A stretch of 43,131 nucleotides of DNA, taken from positions 27,504-70,634 of the forward strand of contig PMKM01000024.1 in assembly GCA_003157745.1 (NCBI GenBank), read 5' to 3'. The position numbers were made by a program, and so were the translations under genes. The notes below the pieces were generated by a model. The model was not told the origin of the DNA, made no database searches, and was given only the letters and a program-made list of their open reading frames with translations. Shown in pieces: positions 33,442 to 40,831 of the stretch. The first letter of the stretch is position 1, and the number at the start of each line of letters is the position of its first letter. Source of the DNA: Bryobacterales bacterium (GTDB lineage: Bacteria; Acidobacteriota; Terriglobia; Bryobacterales; Bryobacteraceae).

Positions 33442-33974
33442 GCGACCACGGCATCTATGGAGTGATGGCCGAGTTCGACAGCCCGTCGGAACTGGTGAGC
33501 GCGGCGCGGGCGGCTCGCGCCAAGGGCTACCGGAAGCTGGACGCGTATTCGCCTTTTCCTATCGAGGAACTCACCGAAGCGCTGCACCTGCACAAGAACA
33601 AGCTGCCACTGATTGTTTTGGCCGGCGGAATCGTCGGCGGACTGACAGGCTTCTTCCTTCAGTATTGGATTGCGGTAATGTATTTCCCGATCAACATCGC
33701 CGGACGCCCGCTCAACAGTTGGCCGTCGTTCGTCATCATCACTTTCGAACTGACGATCCTGTTCGCCTCGTTGTCGGCCGTGCTGGGGATGATGGCGCTG
33801 TGCGGCCTGCCCATGCCGTATCATCCGGTTTTCAACGTGGCGCGCTTCAGCGCGGCCAGCCGCAATCGGTTCTTCCTGTGCATTGAGGCTGGCGACCCGC
33901 TGTTCGATCCGGCTGCGGCGAGTCAGTTTCTCGAGGGCTTGGAGCCAAGGGAGGTATCGGAAGTTGCGAACTAA
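33438..33974 (+). CDS. actD: Alternative complex III subunit ActD (DUF3341)
   Basis: The 178-residue protein has the ActD/DUF3341 form: a soluble N-terminus (YGVMAEFDSPSELVSAARAA, KLDAYSPFPIEEL), two membrane helices (LIVLAGGIVGGLTGFFLQYW and FVIITFELTILFASLSAVLG), and a C-terminal PMPYHPVFN segment. The start is TTG, overlapping the actC stop as TTGA and placed 7 bases after AAGGAGG. This differs from the longer frame beginning at 33066. ActD helps assemble the membrane arm; its precise role is not known. Confidence 0.92.
   Translation: MSDHGIYGVMAEFDSPSELVSAARAARAKGYRKLDAYSPFPIEELTEALHLHKNKLPLIVLAGGIVGGLTGFFLQYWIAVMYFPINIAGRPLNSWPSFVIITFELTILFASLSAVLGMMALCGLPMPYHPVFNVARFSAASRNRFFLCIEAGDPLFDPAAASQFLEGLEPREVSEVAN
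33947..33954 (+). promoter_or_regulatory. Ribosome site AAGGGAGG fixing the actE TTG start
   Basis: AAGGGAGG ends 9 bases before TTG 33964. Starting there gives a clean lipoprotein signal; the 27 upstream codons in frame are Arg-rich and do not fit a signal peptide. Confidence 0.75.
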
Positions 33975-34548
33975 CTTCCTGGCTGGGATGCTGCTGTTGA
34001 CTGCGGCCGCAACCGTGGCCTGCCGGCAGGACATGCACGATCAGCCGAAGTACATTCCGCTGCGCGGGACCGAGTTCTTCGCGGACGGGCGCTCGGCGCG
34101 CCCGCTGATCGAAGGCACGGTGGCGCGGGGACACTTGGATGACGACGCGAGTTACTACACGGCGAGAGGGTCTGACGGGAAGTTCGTGGCGGAGTTTCCC
34201 TTTCCTGTAACGAAGCCGGTGATCGAGCGCGGTCAGGAACGATTCAACATCTACTGCGCGCCGTGCCATGACTCGCTGGGCAGCGGCAATGGCCGGATCG
34301 TACGGCGTGGATTCCGTCACCCGCCGACTTATCACATTGACCGGCTGCGCCAGGCACCCGCCGGGTACTTGTACGACGTGATCAGCAAGGGATTTGGTGC
34401 CATGCCGGACTACGCGGCGCAGATTGAGCCGCGCGACCGTTGGGCTATCGTCTCGTATATCCGTGCGCTTCAACTTAGCCAGAACACTTCCATCATGGAT
34501 GTCCCGGCCGACGCTATGTCGGTTCTCGACCAGGAGGGCGGACAATGA
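33964..34548 (+). CDS. actE: Alternative complex III monoheme cytochrome c lipoprotein ActE
   Basis: The 194-residue protein has a lipoprotein signal peptide whose lipobox TVAC puts the lipid on Cys20. One heme c site, CAPCH, is at residues 98-102, and the likely distal Met is M147 in GAMPDYA. ActE is the membrane-anchored electron exit toward the oxidase. The TTG start overlaps the actD end by 11 bases and is backed by AAGGGAGG. The next possible start, ATG 33988, would cut into the signal peptide. The stop overlaps the actF ATG. Confidence 0.92.
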   Translation: MRTNFLAGMLLLTAAATVACRQDMHDQPKYIPLRGTEFFADGRSARPLIEGTVARGHLDDDASYYTARGSDGKFVAEFPFPVTKPVIERGQERFNIYCAPCHDSLGSGNGRIVRRGFRHPPTYHIDRLRQAPAGYLYDVISKGFGAMPDYAAQIEPRDRWAIVSYIRALQLSQNTSIMDVPADAMSVLDQEGGQ

Positions 34549-35747
34549 TCGCGCAGGCCATCGATTTTCAGGTTACCGGCGAACTTCGCGACACCATGCG
34601 GGAGTGGCGCCGGCGTTTTGCGATTGTGGGCATTGCCGGTCTGGTGGCCACGCTGGCGGGCCTATTTCTGGTATCTCCAGATCAGTTTTATCGCTCCTGG
34701 CTTTGGTCGTATCTATTTGTAGTGGGACTCGCGGCGGGCAGCTTGGCGTGGCTGATGGTGCAATATCTAACCGGCGGCGCTTGGGGCGTCATCATACGTC
34801 GTCCCGCGGAAGCCGCCGCGCGAACGATGCCGCTGGTACTGGCGCTGTTCATCCCGATCTTCATCGGCATCCGGAACCTGTATCCGTGGTCGCATGCAAA
34901 CCTGGTAATGGCCGATGAAGTCTTGCGCCACAAGCAGCCGTATCTCAATGTTCCGTTCTTTACACTGCGCGCGTTGATCTATTTGGGTGGCTGGTGGTTT
35001 CTTTCATGGTGTTTGAATCGGTGGTCGGCCACGGAGGACCGGGAGGGTGGCGAGACACCGCGGCGTAGGATGGGTGCGCTGTCGGGACCGGGTCTTATCT
35101 TCTTCGGACTGTCTGTTACGTTTATGGCGACCGATTGGGTGCTTTCGATCGACCCGCGCTGGTACTCGACCATGTACGGTTTGCTGATGATCGCCGGGCA
35201 GGCACTCTCCTCGATGGCGTTCCTGATTACGGTGGTGGTGTTCCTGGCTGCGCGAAGGCCGATGGCGGACGTGGTGACTCCGCGCCATCTGCACGATTTG
35301 GGCAAGCTCATGTTCGCCCTGGTGATGCTGTGGGCGTATTTCTCGTTCTCGCAGTTTCTAATCATCTGGGCCGGTAACTTGCCGGAGGAGATTCCGTGGT
35401 ATCTGGTGCGGCTGCATGGCGGCTGGCAGTATGTGGGACTGCTGATTGTGATTGGTCACTTTGCGCTGCCGTTTGCGTTGTTGCTGTCGCGCGATGTGAA
35501 GCGCAATTTCAAACTGCTGCGCAATATCGCGCTATTCATTCTCGCGATGCGGGTAATTGATATCTACTGGCAGGTGGCGCCGGACTTTTTCAAGGGATCG
35601 TTCGGCTTGAGTTGGGTGGACGTGACCGCTGTGGTTGGCCTGAGCGGCATCTGGTTTGCATACTTTCTTAGGCAACTCGAGAAGCGGCCGCTGCTGCCGC
35701 TGCACGATCCTCACTTGAACGAGGCTTTGGAACATGGCAGAGAATAG
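34545..35747 (+). CDS. actF: Alternative complex III membrane subunit ActF (NrfD-like)
   Basis: The 400-residue protein has about ten membrane helices and is the second NrfD-like subunit of the complex. Recognisable stretches are WSHANLVMADEVLRHKQPYL, FMATDWVLSIDPRWYSTMYG and WAYFSFSQFLIIWAGNLPEE. The start is an ATGA overlap with actE, with AGGAGGG 6 bases upstream. Its last 14 bases overlap the next gene. Confidence 0.92.
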   Translation: MIAQAIDFQVTGELRDTMREWRRRFAIVGIAGLVATLAGLFLVSPDQFYRSWLWSYLFVVGLAAGSLAWLMVQYLTGGAWGVIIRRPAEAAARTMPLVLALFIPIFIGIRNLYPWSHANLVMADEVLRHKQPYLNVPFFTLRALIYLGGWWFLSWCLNRWSATEDREGGETPRRRMGALSGPGLIFFGLSVTFMATDWVLSIDPRWYSTMYGLLMIAGQALSSMAFLITVVVFLAARRPMADVVTPRHLHDLGKLMFALVMLWAYFSFSQFLIIWAGNLPEEIPWYLVRLHGGWQYVGLLIVIGHFALPFALLLSRDVKRNFKLLRNIALFILAMRVIDIYWQVAPDFFKGSFGLSWVDVTAVVGLSGIWFAYFLRQLEKRPLLPLHDPHLNEALEHGRE

Positions 35748-36321
35748 ACACGGGCGACAGGCCGAGGCGGATCCGCCGGTCGATCTGAGCCGCCCCGAGC
35801 AGCGCCACGAGCGGACAGATGCAGACGCGTCGGCGCTGACCAAGTCTGGCATCGTGCTGCTACTGCTGTGCATTGCGACGTTCGCGGTGGCGTTCGCGGT
35901 GTTCCGCTACTTTGAAGGCAAGTACGGTGGCGTGTTGCCGCGCGCCGCGCAATCGATGTCGATGGACGCACGGCATTCGCCGCCTTCACCGCAGTTAGAA
36001 GTGACCGAGACTGCGGATCTCGCGGCGCAGCGCGCAGCGGAACAGGGGATTCTGTCGACTTACGGCTGGGTGGATCGGGAGCACGGCATCGTGCGGATTC
36101 CGATTGAAAGAGCGATCGAGATGCTCGCGGCGAGGCCACTCGCTTCGCGGCCATCGGATGGGCCGGTGACAGCCGCCGGGGATGTCAGCGTTCCGATGGA
36201 GTCCGGCCTCGGCCTGAAGATGCAGCCTGCTGGCGGGCCGTTAGTGTCACAGATTCCCGACGGGCCGACTCCTGCAGCCGCGGCGCTCACGGCGGGCGGG
36301 CCGAACGGGGTGAAACAATGA
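35734..36321 (+). CDS. Small single-helix membrane protein between actF and sco
   Basis: The 195-residue protein has a charged N-terminus, one membrane helix (about residues 38-61, GIVLLLLCIATFAVAFAVF), and a periplasmic tail. In the tail a compact block reads LSTYGWVDREHGIVRIPIER, then AIEMLAARPL. The last 60 residues are Gly/Pro/Ala-rich and look disordered. I know similar short proteins with a YGWVD...GIVRIPI block near oxidase operons, without an assigned function. Overlap with both neighbours (14 bases with actF, 4 with sco) shows cotranscription, so a role in oxidase or ACIII assembly is likely by context. Confidence 0.75.
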   Translation: MAENRHGRQAEADPPVDLSRPEQRHERTDADASALTKSGIVLLLLCIATFAVAFAVFRYFEGKYGGVLPRAAQSMSMDARHSPPSPQLEVTETADLAAQRAAEQGILSTYGWVDREHGIVRIPIERAIEMLAARPLASRPSDGPVTAAGDVSVPMESGLGLKMQPAGGPLVSQIPDGPTPAAAALTAGGPNGVKQ

Positions 36322-37229
36322 TGCGCGATGTTGGTTCCGGGTGGCGGCGGCAACTGGGCGCACTATGCGGCGGCTTGCTGTTTGCAAGCGTCGCGCTGGG
36401 GCAGCCTGGACAACCGGCGCCGATGCAGCCGTCTTATAGCTTGCAGGATTCCAATCTGGCGCCGGCACTGCCAGGTTCGCTCGCAGGAGTCGGCATCAAT
36501 CAGCGACTGGGTGTGCAGGTCCCGCTCAATACGGTTTTGCGGGACGAAGCTGGCCGCGAAGTCTCGCTAGCGACCTATTTCCAGTCGGGTAAGCCCGTGC
36601 TTTTGGCGCCGGTGTATTACCGCTGTCCGATGCTATGTACACAGATACTCAGCGGCATGGTGAGCGCGTTGCGAGTGCTTTCGCTGGATCCGGGGAAGGA
36701 CTTCGAAGTGGTCGCGATCAGCTTCGATCCAAAGGATACAGCGGAGATCGCCGCGGCCAAGAAAGAGAACTATCTGCGCCGCTACCGTCGGCCGGGCACC
36801 GCCAACGGTTGGCACTTCCTGACTGGCGACGAAACTAGCGTACGTGCGGTGACCGATGCCATCGGTTTCCACTATAAGTACGATCCCAAGACCGACCAAT
36901 ACGCCCACGCCAGCGGGATTATGCTGTTGACGCCGGAGGGCAGAGTGTCCAGGTACTTTTATGGCGTTGAGTATTCGCCGCGCGATATCCGCCTGGGGCT
37001 GGTGGAGGCGTCGAACAACAGAATCGGGACACCAGCCGATGAAGTGCTGCTGTTCTGCTTCCATTACGATCCGGCGACGGGTAAGTACGGAGCGGCTGTG
37101 ATGAACCTACTGCGAATCACCGCGGGAGCGCTTGCGTTAGTAGGCGGATTGGCAATCGTGATTGCGTTGCGCCGCGATGCACGCGGACGGAAGCGGAACC
37201 TGCGGCAGGCGGGACAGGTCGGCATATGA
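36318..37229 (+). CDS. SCO family copper chaperone
   Basis: The 303-residue protein has an N-terminal signal peptide and a thioredoxin-fold SCO domain with the copper ligands CPMLC (C103, C107) and H197 in QYAHASG. One extra membrane helix lies near the C-terminus (LLRITAGALALVGGLAIVIA), so the domain faces the periplasm, held at its end. SCO proteins deliver copper to the CuA site of oxidase subunit II, and the next gene is that subunit. The stop overlaps the coxB ATG by 4 bases. Confidence 0.93.
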   Translation: MMRDVGSGWRRQLGALCGGLLFASVALGQPGQPAPMQPSYSLQDSNLAPALPGSLAGVGINQRLGVQVPLNTVLRDEAGREVSLATYFQSGKPVLLAPVYYRCPMLCTQILSGMVSALRVLSLDPGKDFEVVAISFDPKDTAEIAAAKKENYLRRYRRPGTANGWHFLTGDETSVRAVTDAIGFHYKYDPKTDQYAHASGIMLLTPEGRVSRYFYGVEYSPRDIRLGLVEASNNRIGTPADEVLLFCFHYDPATGKYGAAVMNLLRITAGALALVGGLAIVIALRRDARGRKRNLRQAGQVGI

Positions 37230-38227
37230 AGCTACCTCTATTTCCGGAATCGGCATCGACGTTCGCGCCTGACGTAGACCACTTGCTGTTCTATTTGGTC
37301 GGCGTGTCAGTGTTCTTCACTGTCTTGATCTTCGTTTCCATTGTCTACTTCGCCGTCCGCTACCGGCGGCGGTCGGACAACGAGCTGCCGAAGCCGATTC
37401 ACGCCAGTCTCGCGCTTGAGATCGCATGGTCTGTGATTCCTTTTGGCCTGACGATCGTCATGTTCGGATGGGGAGCCAACATATTCTTCAGAGAAAGCCG
37501 CCCGCCGAAGAACGCCATGCAGGTTTACGTAGTCGCCAAGCAATGGATGTGGAAGCTGCAACACATGGAAGGGCAGCGGGAGATCAACGAACTGCACATT
37601 CCGGTGGGGCGACCGGTGAAGCTGGTGATGACTTCCGAGGATGCGATCCATAGTTTCTTTGTGCCCGCCTTTCGCACTAAGCAGGATGTGGTCCCTGGGC
37701 GTTACTCGACGACTTGGTTTACAGCTACGAAGCCGGGTAAGTATCACCTGTTCTGCGCCGAATACTGCGGCACGAAGCACTCAGGAATGACAGGCTGGAT
37801 CTATGCCATGGAGCCGCAGGATTATCAAGCCTGGCTGAGCGGCGGCCGCGCGTTCGGGTCGCTGGCTGAGAATGGCGAGAAGCTGTTCCAGGACCTGGCT
37901 TGCGGCAATTGTCACAAGGCGGATGGTTCGGGCCGCTGCCCCAGTCTGGTGGGACTATTTGGCCGGAGCGTGCAACTGGCCGACGGGCGGTTCGTGAGTG
38001 CGGACGAAGCTTACCTGCGCGAATCCATCCTGCGACCGGACGCGAAGATCGTCGCCGGCTATCAGCCATTGATGCCCACGTTTCAGGGGCAGGTGAGCGA
38101 GGAGGGTGTGTTGGAGCTTATCGAGTACATCAAGTCGCTGGCGCCGCCGGCGGCCGTGGCCGGAACGACTCCGGCGGAGATCAACGTGAATCCGGACCGA
38201 GTCACCAGCTCGCCCAGCAACCCTTAG
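37226..38227 (+). CDS. coxB: caa3-type cytochrome c oxidase subunit II with fused cytochrome c
   Basis: The 333-residue protein has two N-terminal helices, a cupredoxin domain with all CuA ligands (H142, C177, E179, C181, H185, M188), and a C-terminal cytochrome c domain. That domain has the heme site CGNCH at 226-230 and probable ligand M283 in PLMPTF. The fusion makes this a caa3-type enzyme that can take electrons directly from ActE. The final 30 residues are Pro/Thr-rich. No lipobox is present. Confidence 0.95.
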   Translation: MKLPLFPESASTFAPDVDHLLFYLVGVSVFFTVLIFVSIVYFAVRYRRRSDNELPKPIHASLALEIAWSVIPFGLTIVMFGWGANIFFRESRPPKNAMQVYVVAKQWMWKLQHMEGQREINELHIPVGRPVKLVMTSEDAIHSFFVPAFRTKQDVVPGRYSTTWFTATKPGKYHLFCAEYCGTKHSGMTGWIYAMEPQDYQAWLSGGRAFGSLAENGEKLFQDLACGNCHKADGSGRCPSLVGLFGRSVQLADGRFVSADEAYLRESILRPDAKIVAGYQPLMPTFQGQVSEEGVLELIEYIKSLAPPAAVAGTTPAEINVNPDRVTSSPSNP

Positions 38228-38231
38228 CCAT

Positions 38232-39857
38232 ATGACTACCGCCGCGATTGAGACACAAGCGAATTACCTGAACGCCGGGTACGGCCTGAAGAGCTGGCTG
38301 CTGACGAAGGATCACAAGCGCATCGCGATCCTGTATCTGATTCTCGTCACCATTTTCTTCTCCATCGGCGGGATCTTTGCCGCGTTAATCCGCGTGGAGC
38401 TGTTAACGCCGCAGGGCGATTTGGTCTCCTCGGAGACTTACAACAAGCTGTTTACCATGCACGGGATTGCAATGATTTTCTTCTTTCTGATCCCGGCGAT
38501 ACCGGCGACACTCGGCAACTTCGTTCTACCAATGATGATTGGCGCGCGCGACCTGGCGTTTCCGCGTATCAACCTGTTGAGTTGGTACCTGCTGGTGGTC
38601 GGCGGCGGCTTTGCACTTTTCGCCATGCTGGCGGGCGGCGTCGATACGGGCTGGACATTCTATACGCCGTACAGCACGACCTATTCGAACACGTGGGTGA
38701 TCGCAACCGCGCTGGGGATCTTCGTGTCAGGGTTTTCATCGATTCTGACCGGTCTCAACTTCATCGTCACCATACATCGCATGCGGGCGCCGGGGATGAC
38801 ATGGTTTCGCATGCCGCTATTCGTCTGGGCACACTACGCGACGTCGGTGATTCAGGTATTGGGGACGCCGGTGGTTGCGGTGACAATCGTCCTGGTGTTC
38901 TGCGAACGGGTCTTCCACATCGGCATTTTCGACCCGGCGCTGGGCGGCGACCCGGTGCTGTTCCAGCACATGTTCTGGTTCTACTCGCACCCGGCCGTCT
39001 ATATCATGGTGCTGCCGGCGATGGGTGTGGTCAGTGAGATCATATCGACGTTCTCGCGCAAACCGATATTTGGCTACCACTTTGTCGCCTATTCGAGCAT
39101 GGCCATCGCCGTACTCGGATTCCTGGTTTGGGGACACCACCTGTTTGTCAGCACACAATCCGTATACGCCGGCCTTGTGTTTTCGTTCTTAAGTTACTTC
39201 GTGGCGGTTCCATCGGCGGTGAAGGTGTTTAACTGGACGGCGACGTTGTACAAAGGGTCGATATCGTTCGCGACACCGATGCTTTATGCGTTCGGTTTCA
39301 TCGGCCTGTTTACGATTGGCGGCCTGACGGGACTGTTTGTCGCCAGCCTGGGATTCGACGTGCATGTGACCGACACTTACTTTGTGGTCGCTCACTTCCA
39401 CTATGTAATGGTGGGCGGTACGATCATGGCGTTTCTGGGCGGGCTGCACTTTTGGTGGCCTAAGATCACGGGCCGCATGTATCCGGAGAACTGGGCGAAG
39501 CTATCGGCGGCGATTATCTTTGTCGGATTCAACCTGACGTTCTTTCCGCAGTTCATTCTGGGTTACCTGGGCATGCCGCGGCGCTACCACGTGTATCCGG
39601 AGGAGTTTCAGGTTTTGCACGTGCTTTCGACAGCCGGTGCGTCGATACTGGCGTTCGGGTACTTGTTCCCGATGATCTACTTCATGTGGTCGCTCTGGTA
39701 CGGAGAGCGGGCACCGGCCAATCCCTGGGGGGCGACGGGACTTGAGTGGACGGTGCCTTCGCCGCCGCCAATTCACAATTTCGACGAAGTCCCTGTCGTT
39801 ACTCACGAGGCATACGATTACAGCACAGTCGTGAAGGAGGGTGTGGAAGTTGTCTGA
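38232..39857 (+). CDS. coxA: Cytochrome c oxidase subunit I (A2-type)
   Basis: The 541-residue subunit has 12 or more helices and all metal ligands. H77 is one low-spin heme ligand, CuB is held by H253, H302 and H303, and the helix X pair is H388 and H390. The cross-linking Tyr is Y257. The motif is YSHPAVY (251-257): Tyr-Ser in place of the Glu seen in GHPEVY, which defines the A2 subtype described for Rhodothermus caa3. The K-channel lysine is K277 in SRKPIFGY. It starts 4 bases after coxB and its last codons hold the ribosome site of coxC. Confidence 0.95.
   Translation: MTTAAIETQANYLNAGYGLKSWLLTKDHKRIAILYLILVTIFFSIGGIFAALIRVELLTPQGDLVSSETYNKLFTMHGIAMIFFFLIPAIPATLGNFVLPMMIGARDLAFPRINLLSWYLLVVGGGFALFAMLAGGVDTGWTFYTPYSTTYSNTWVIATALGIFVSGFSSILTGLNFIVTIHRMRAPGMTWFRMPLFVWAHYATSVIQVLGTPVVAVTIVLVFCERVFHIGIFDPALGGDPVLFQHMFWFYSHPAVYIMVLPAMGVVSEIISTFSRKPIFGYHFVAYSSMAIAVLGFLVWGHHLFVSTQSVYAGLVFSFLSYFVAVPSAVKVFNWTATLYKGSISFATPMLYAFGFIGLFTIGGLTGLFVASLGFDVHVTDTYFVVAHFHYVMVGGTIMAFLGGLHFWWPKITGRMYPENWAKLSAAIIFVGFNLTFFPQFILGYLGMPRRYHVYPEEFQVLHVLSTAGASILAFGYLFPMIYFMWSLWYGERAPANPWGATGLEWTVPSPPPIHNFDEVPVVTHEAYDYSTVVKEGVEVV
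39834..39840 (+). promoter_or_regulatory. Ribosome site AAGGAGG fixing the coxC TTG start
   Basis: AAGGAGG ends 9 bases before TTG 39850. The alternative GTG at 39841 directly abuts the site, which is too close for initiation. Confidence 0.7.
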
Positions 39858-40521
39858 ACACGTTCACGCTCCCGTGGAAACGCTCGCGCTGCGCGAGCAG
39901 TTCAATACGGCCGAACAGCAGAAGGAATCCGTGACCTTCGGGATGTGGATCTTCCTGATCACCGAAGTGATGTTCTTCGGCGGACTGTTCCTGGCGTACA
40001 CAGTCTACCGGAGCACTTACCCGGTGGTGTTTGGCGTGGCGTCGACGTCGCTCAACGCAGTCATCGGGGCGCTGAACACGGCGGTACTGTTATGCAGTAG
40101 CTTCACAATGGTGCTGGCGGTGCGTTCGGCGCAGTTAGGGCGGCGGCGCGCACTAGTCCTATTTCTGATTCTGACTCTGCTGCTTGGCATGGCGTTCCTG
40201 GGCGTGAAGGCGTACGAATGGAACGAGAAGTTTGTCGAGCATCATGTTCCTGGTGCGGGTTTCCATTTCGAGGGCGCAGCGGAGCAGGGACCTGCGCAAC
40301 TGTTCTTCTCGCTCTATTTCGCCATGACCGGTCTTCATGCGCTGCACATGGTGGTGGGCGCGGGAATTCTGTGCTGGCTGCTCTATCATGCCGTGCGCGG
40401 GCGATTCACGGCCGAGTACATGACTCCGGTCGATGTCGCGGGCCTGTACTGGCACTTCGTCGATATCATCTGGATCTTTCTGTTTCCTTTGCTCTATCTG
40501 ATCGACCGACACATGAGATAG
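39850..40521 (+). CDS. coxC: Cytochrome c oxidase subunit III
   Basis: The 223-residue subunit has five to six helices, with [20 protein letters not shown] near residue 28 and [17 protein letters not shown] near 157. The final helix ends in [17 protein letters not shown]. It carries the lipid-binding and structural elements of the oxidase core. The start is TTG 39850, overlapping the coxA end by 8 bases and backed by AAGGAGG; starting at GTG 39841 would add three residues. Confidence 0.93.
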   Translation: MSEHVHAPVETLALREQFNTAEQQKESVTFGMWIFLITEVMFFGGLFLAYTVYRSTYPVVFGVASTSLNAVIGALNTAVLLCSSFTMVLAVRSAQLGRRRALVLFLILTLLLGMAFLGVKAYEWNEKFVEHHVPGAGFHFEGAAEQGPAQLFFSLYFAMTGLHALHMVVGAGILCWLLYHAVRGRFTAEYMTPVDVAGLYWHFVDIIWIFLFPLLYLIDRHMR

Positions 40522-40523
40522 CC

Positions 40524-40823
40524 ATGAGCGAACACGTCGATTCCGTCAAGACTTATACAGCCGTGTGGCTGATTTTGCTGGCACTCACTGGCGTCACTAC
40601 AGGCGTAGCCTATATCGACTTAGGCGCGTTCAGCGTGGTGATTGCGCTGTTGATCGCTGCCGTCAAGATGCTGCTGGTGGCGCTGTTCTTCATGCACATG
40701 CGGCACAGCGCCAAGTTGACGCAAGTGGCCGCGGCGGGCGCGTTTCTGTGGCTGTTCGTCATGATGGCGTTCACGTTCGCCGACGTGTGGACGCGCGGCC
40801 TGGTGGGCACGCAGGGGCGATAA
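40524..40823 (+). CDS. Cytochrome c oxidase subunit IV (prokaryotic type)
   Basis: The 99-residue protein has three helices and the family features TYTAVWLILLALTGVTTGVA, VVIALLIAAVKMLLVALFFM, HMRHSAKLT and a final WLFVMMAFTFADVWTRG. It stabilises the oxidase core. The ATG is 2 bases after the coxC stop. The frame is open further upstream inside coxC, but that part is antisense-like noise. It is the last gene of the operon, ending 8 bases before the convergent GH3 gene, with no room for a terminator in between. Confidence 0.92.
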   Translation: MSEHVDSVKTYTAVWLILLALTGVTTGVAYIDLGAFSVVIALLIAAVKMLLVALFFMHMRHSAKLTQVAAAGAFLWLFVMMAFTFADVWTRGLVGTQGR

Positions 40824-40831
40824 GAACGCCG

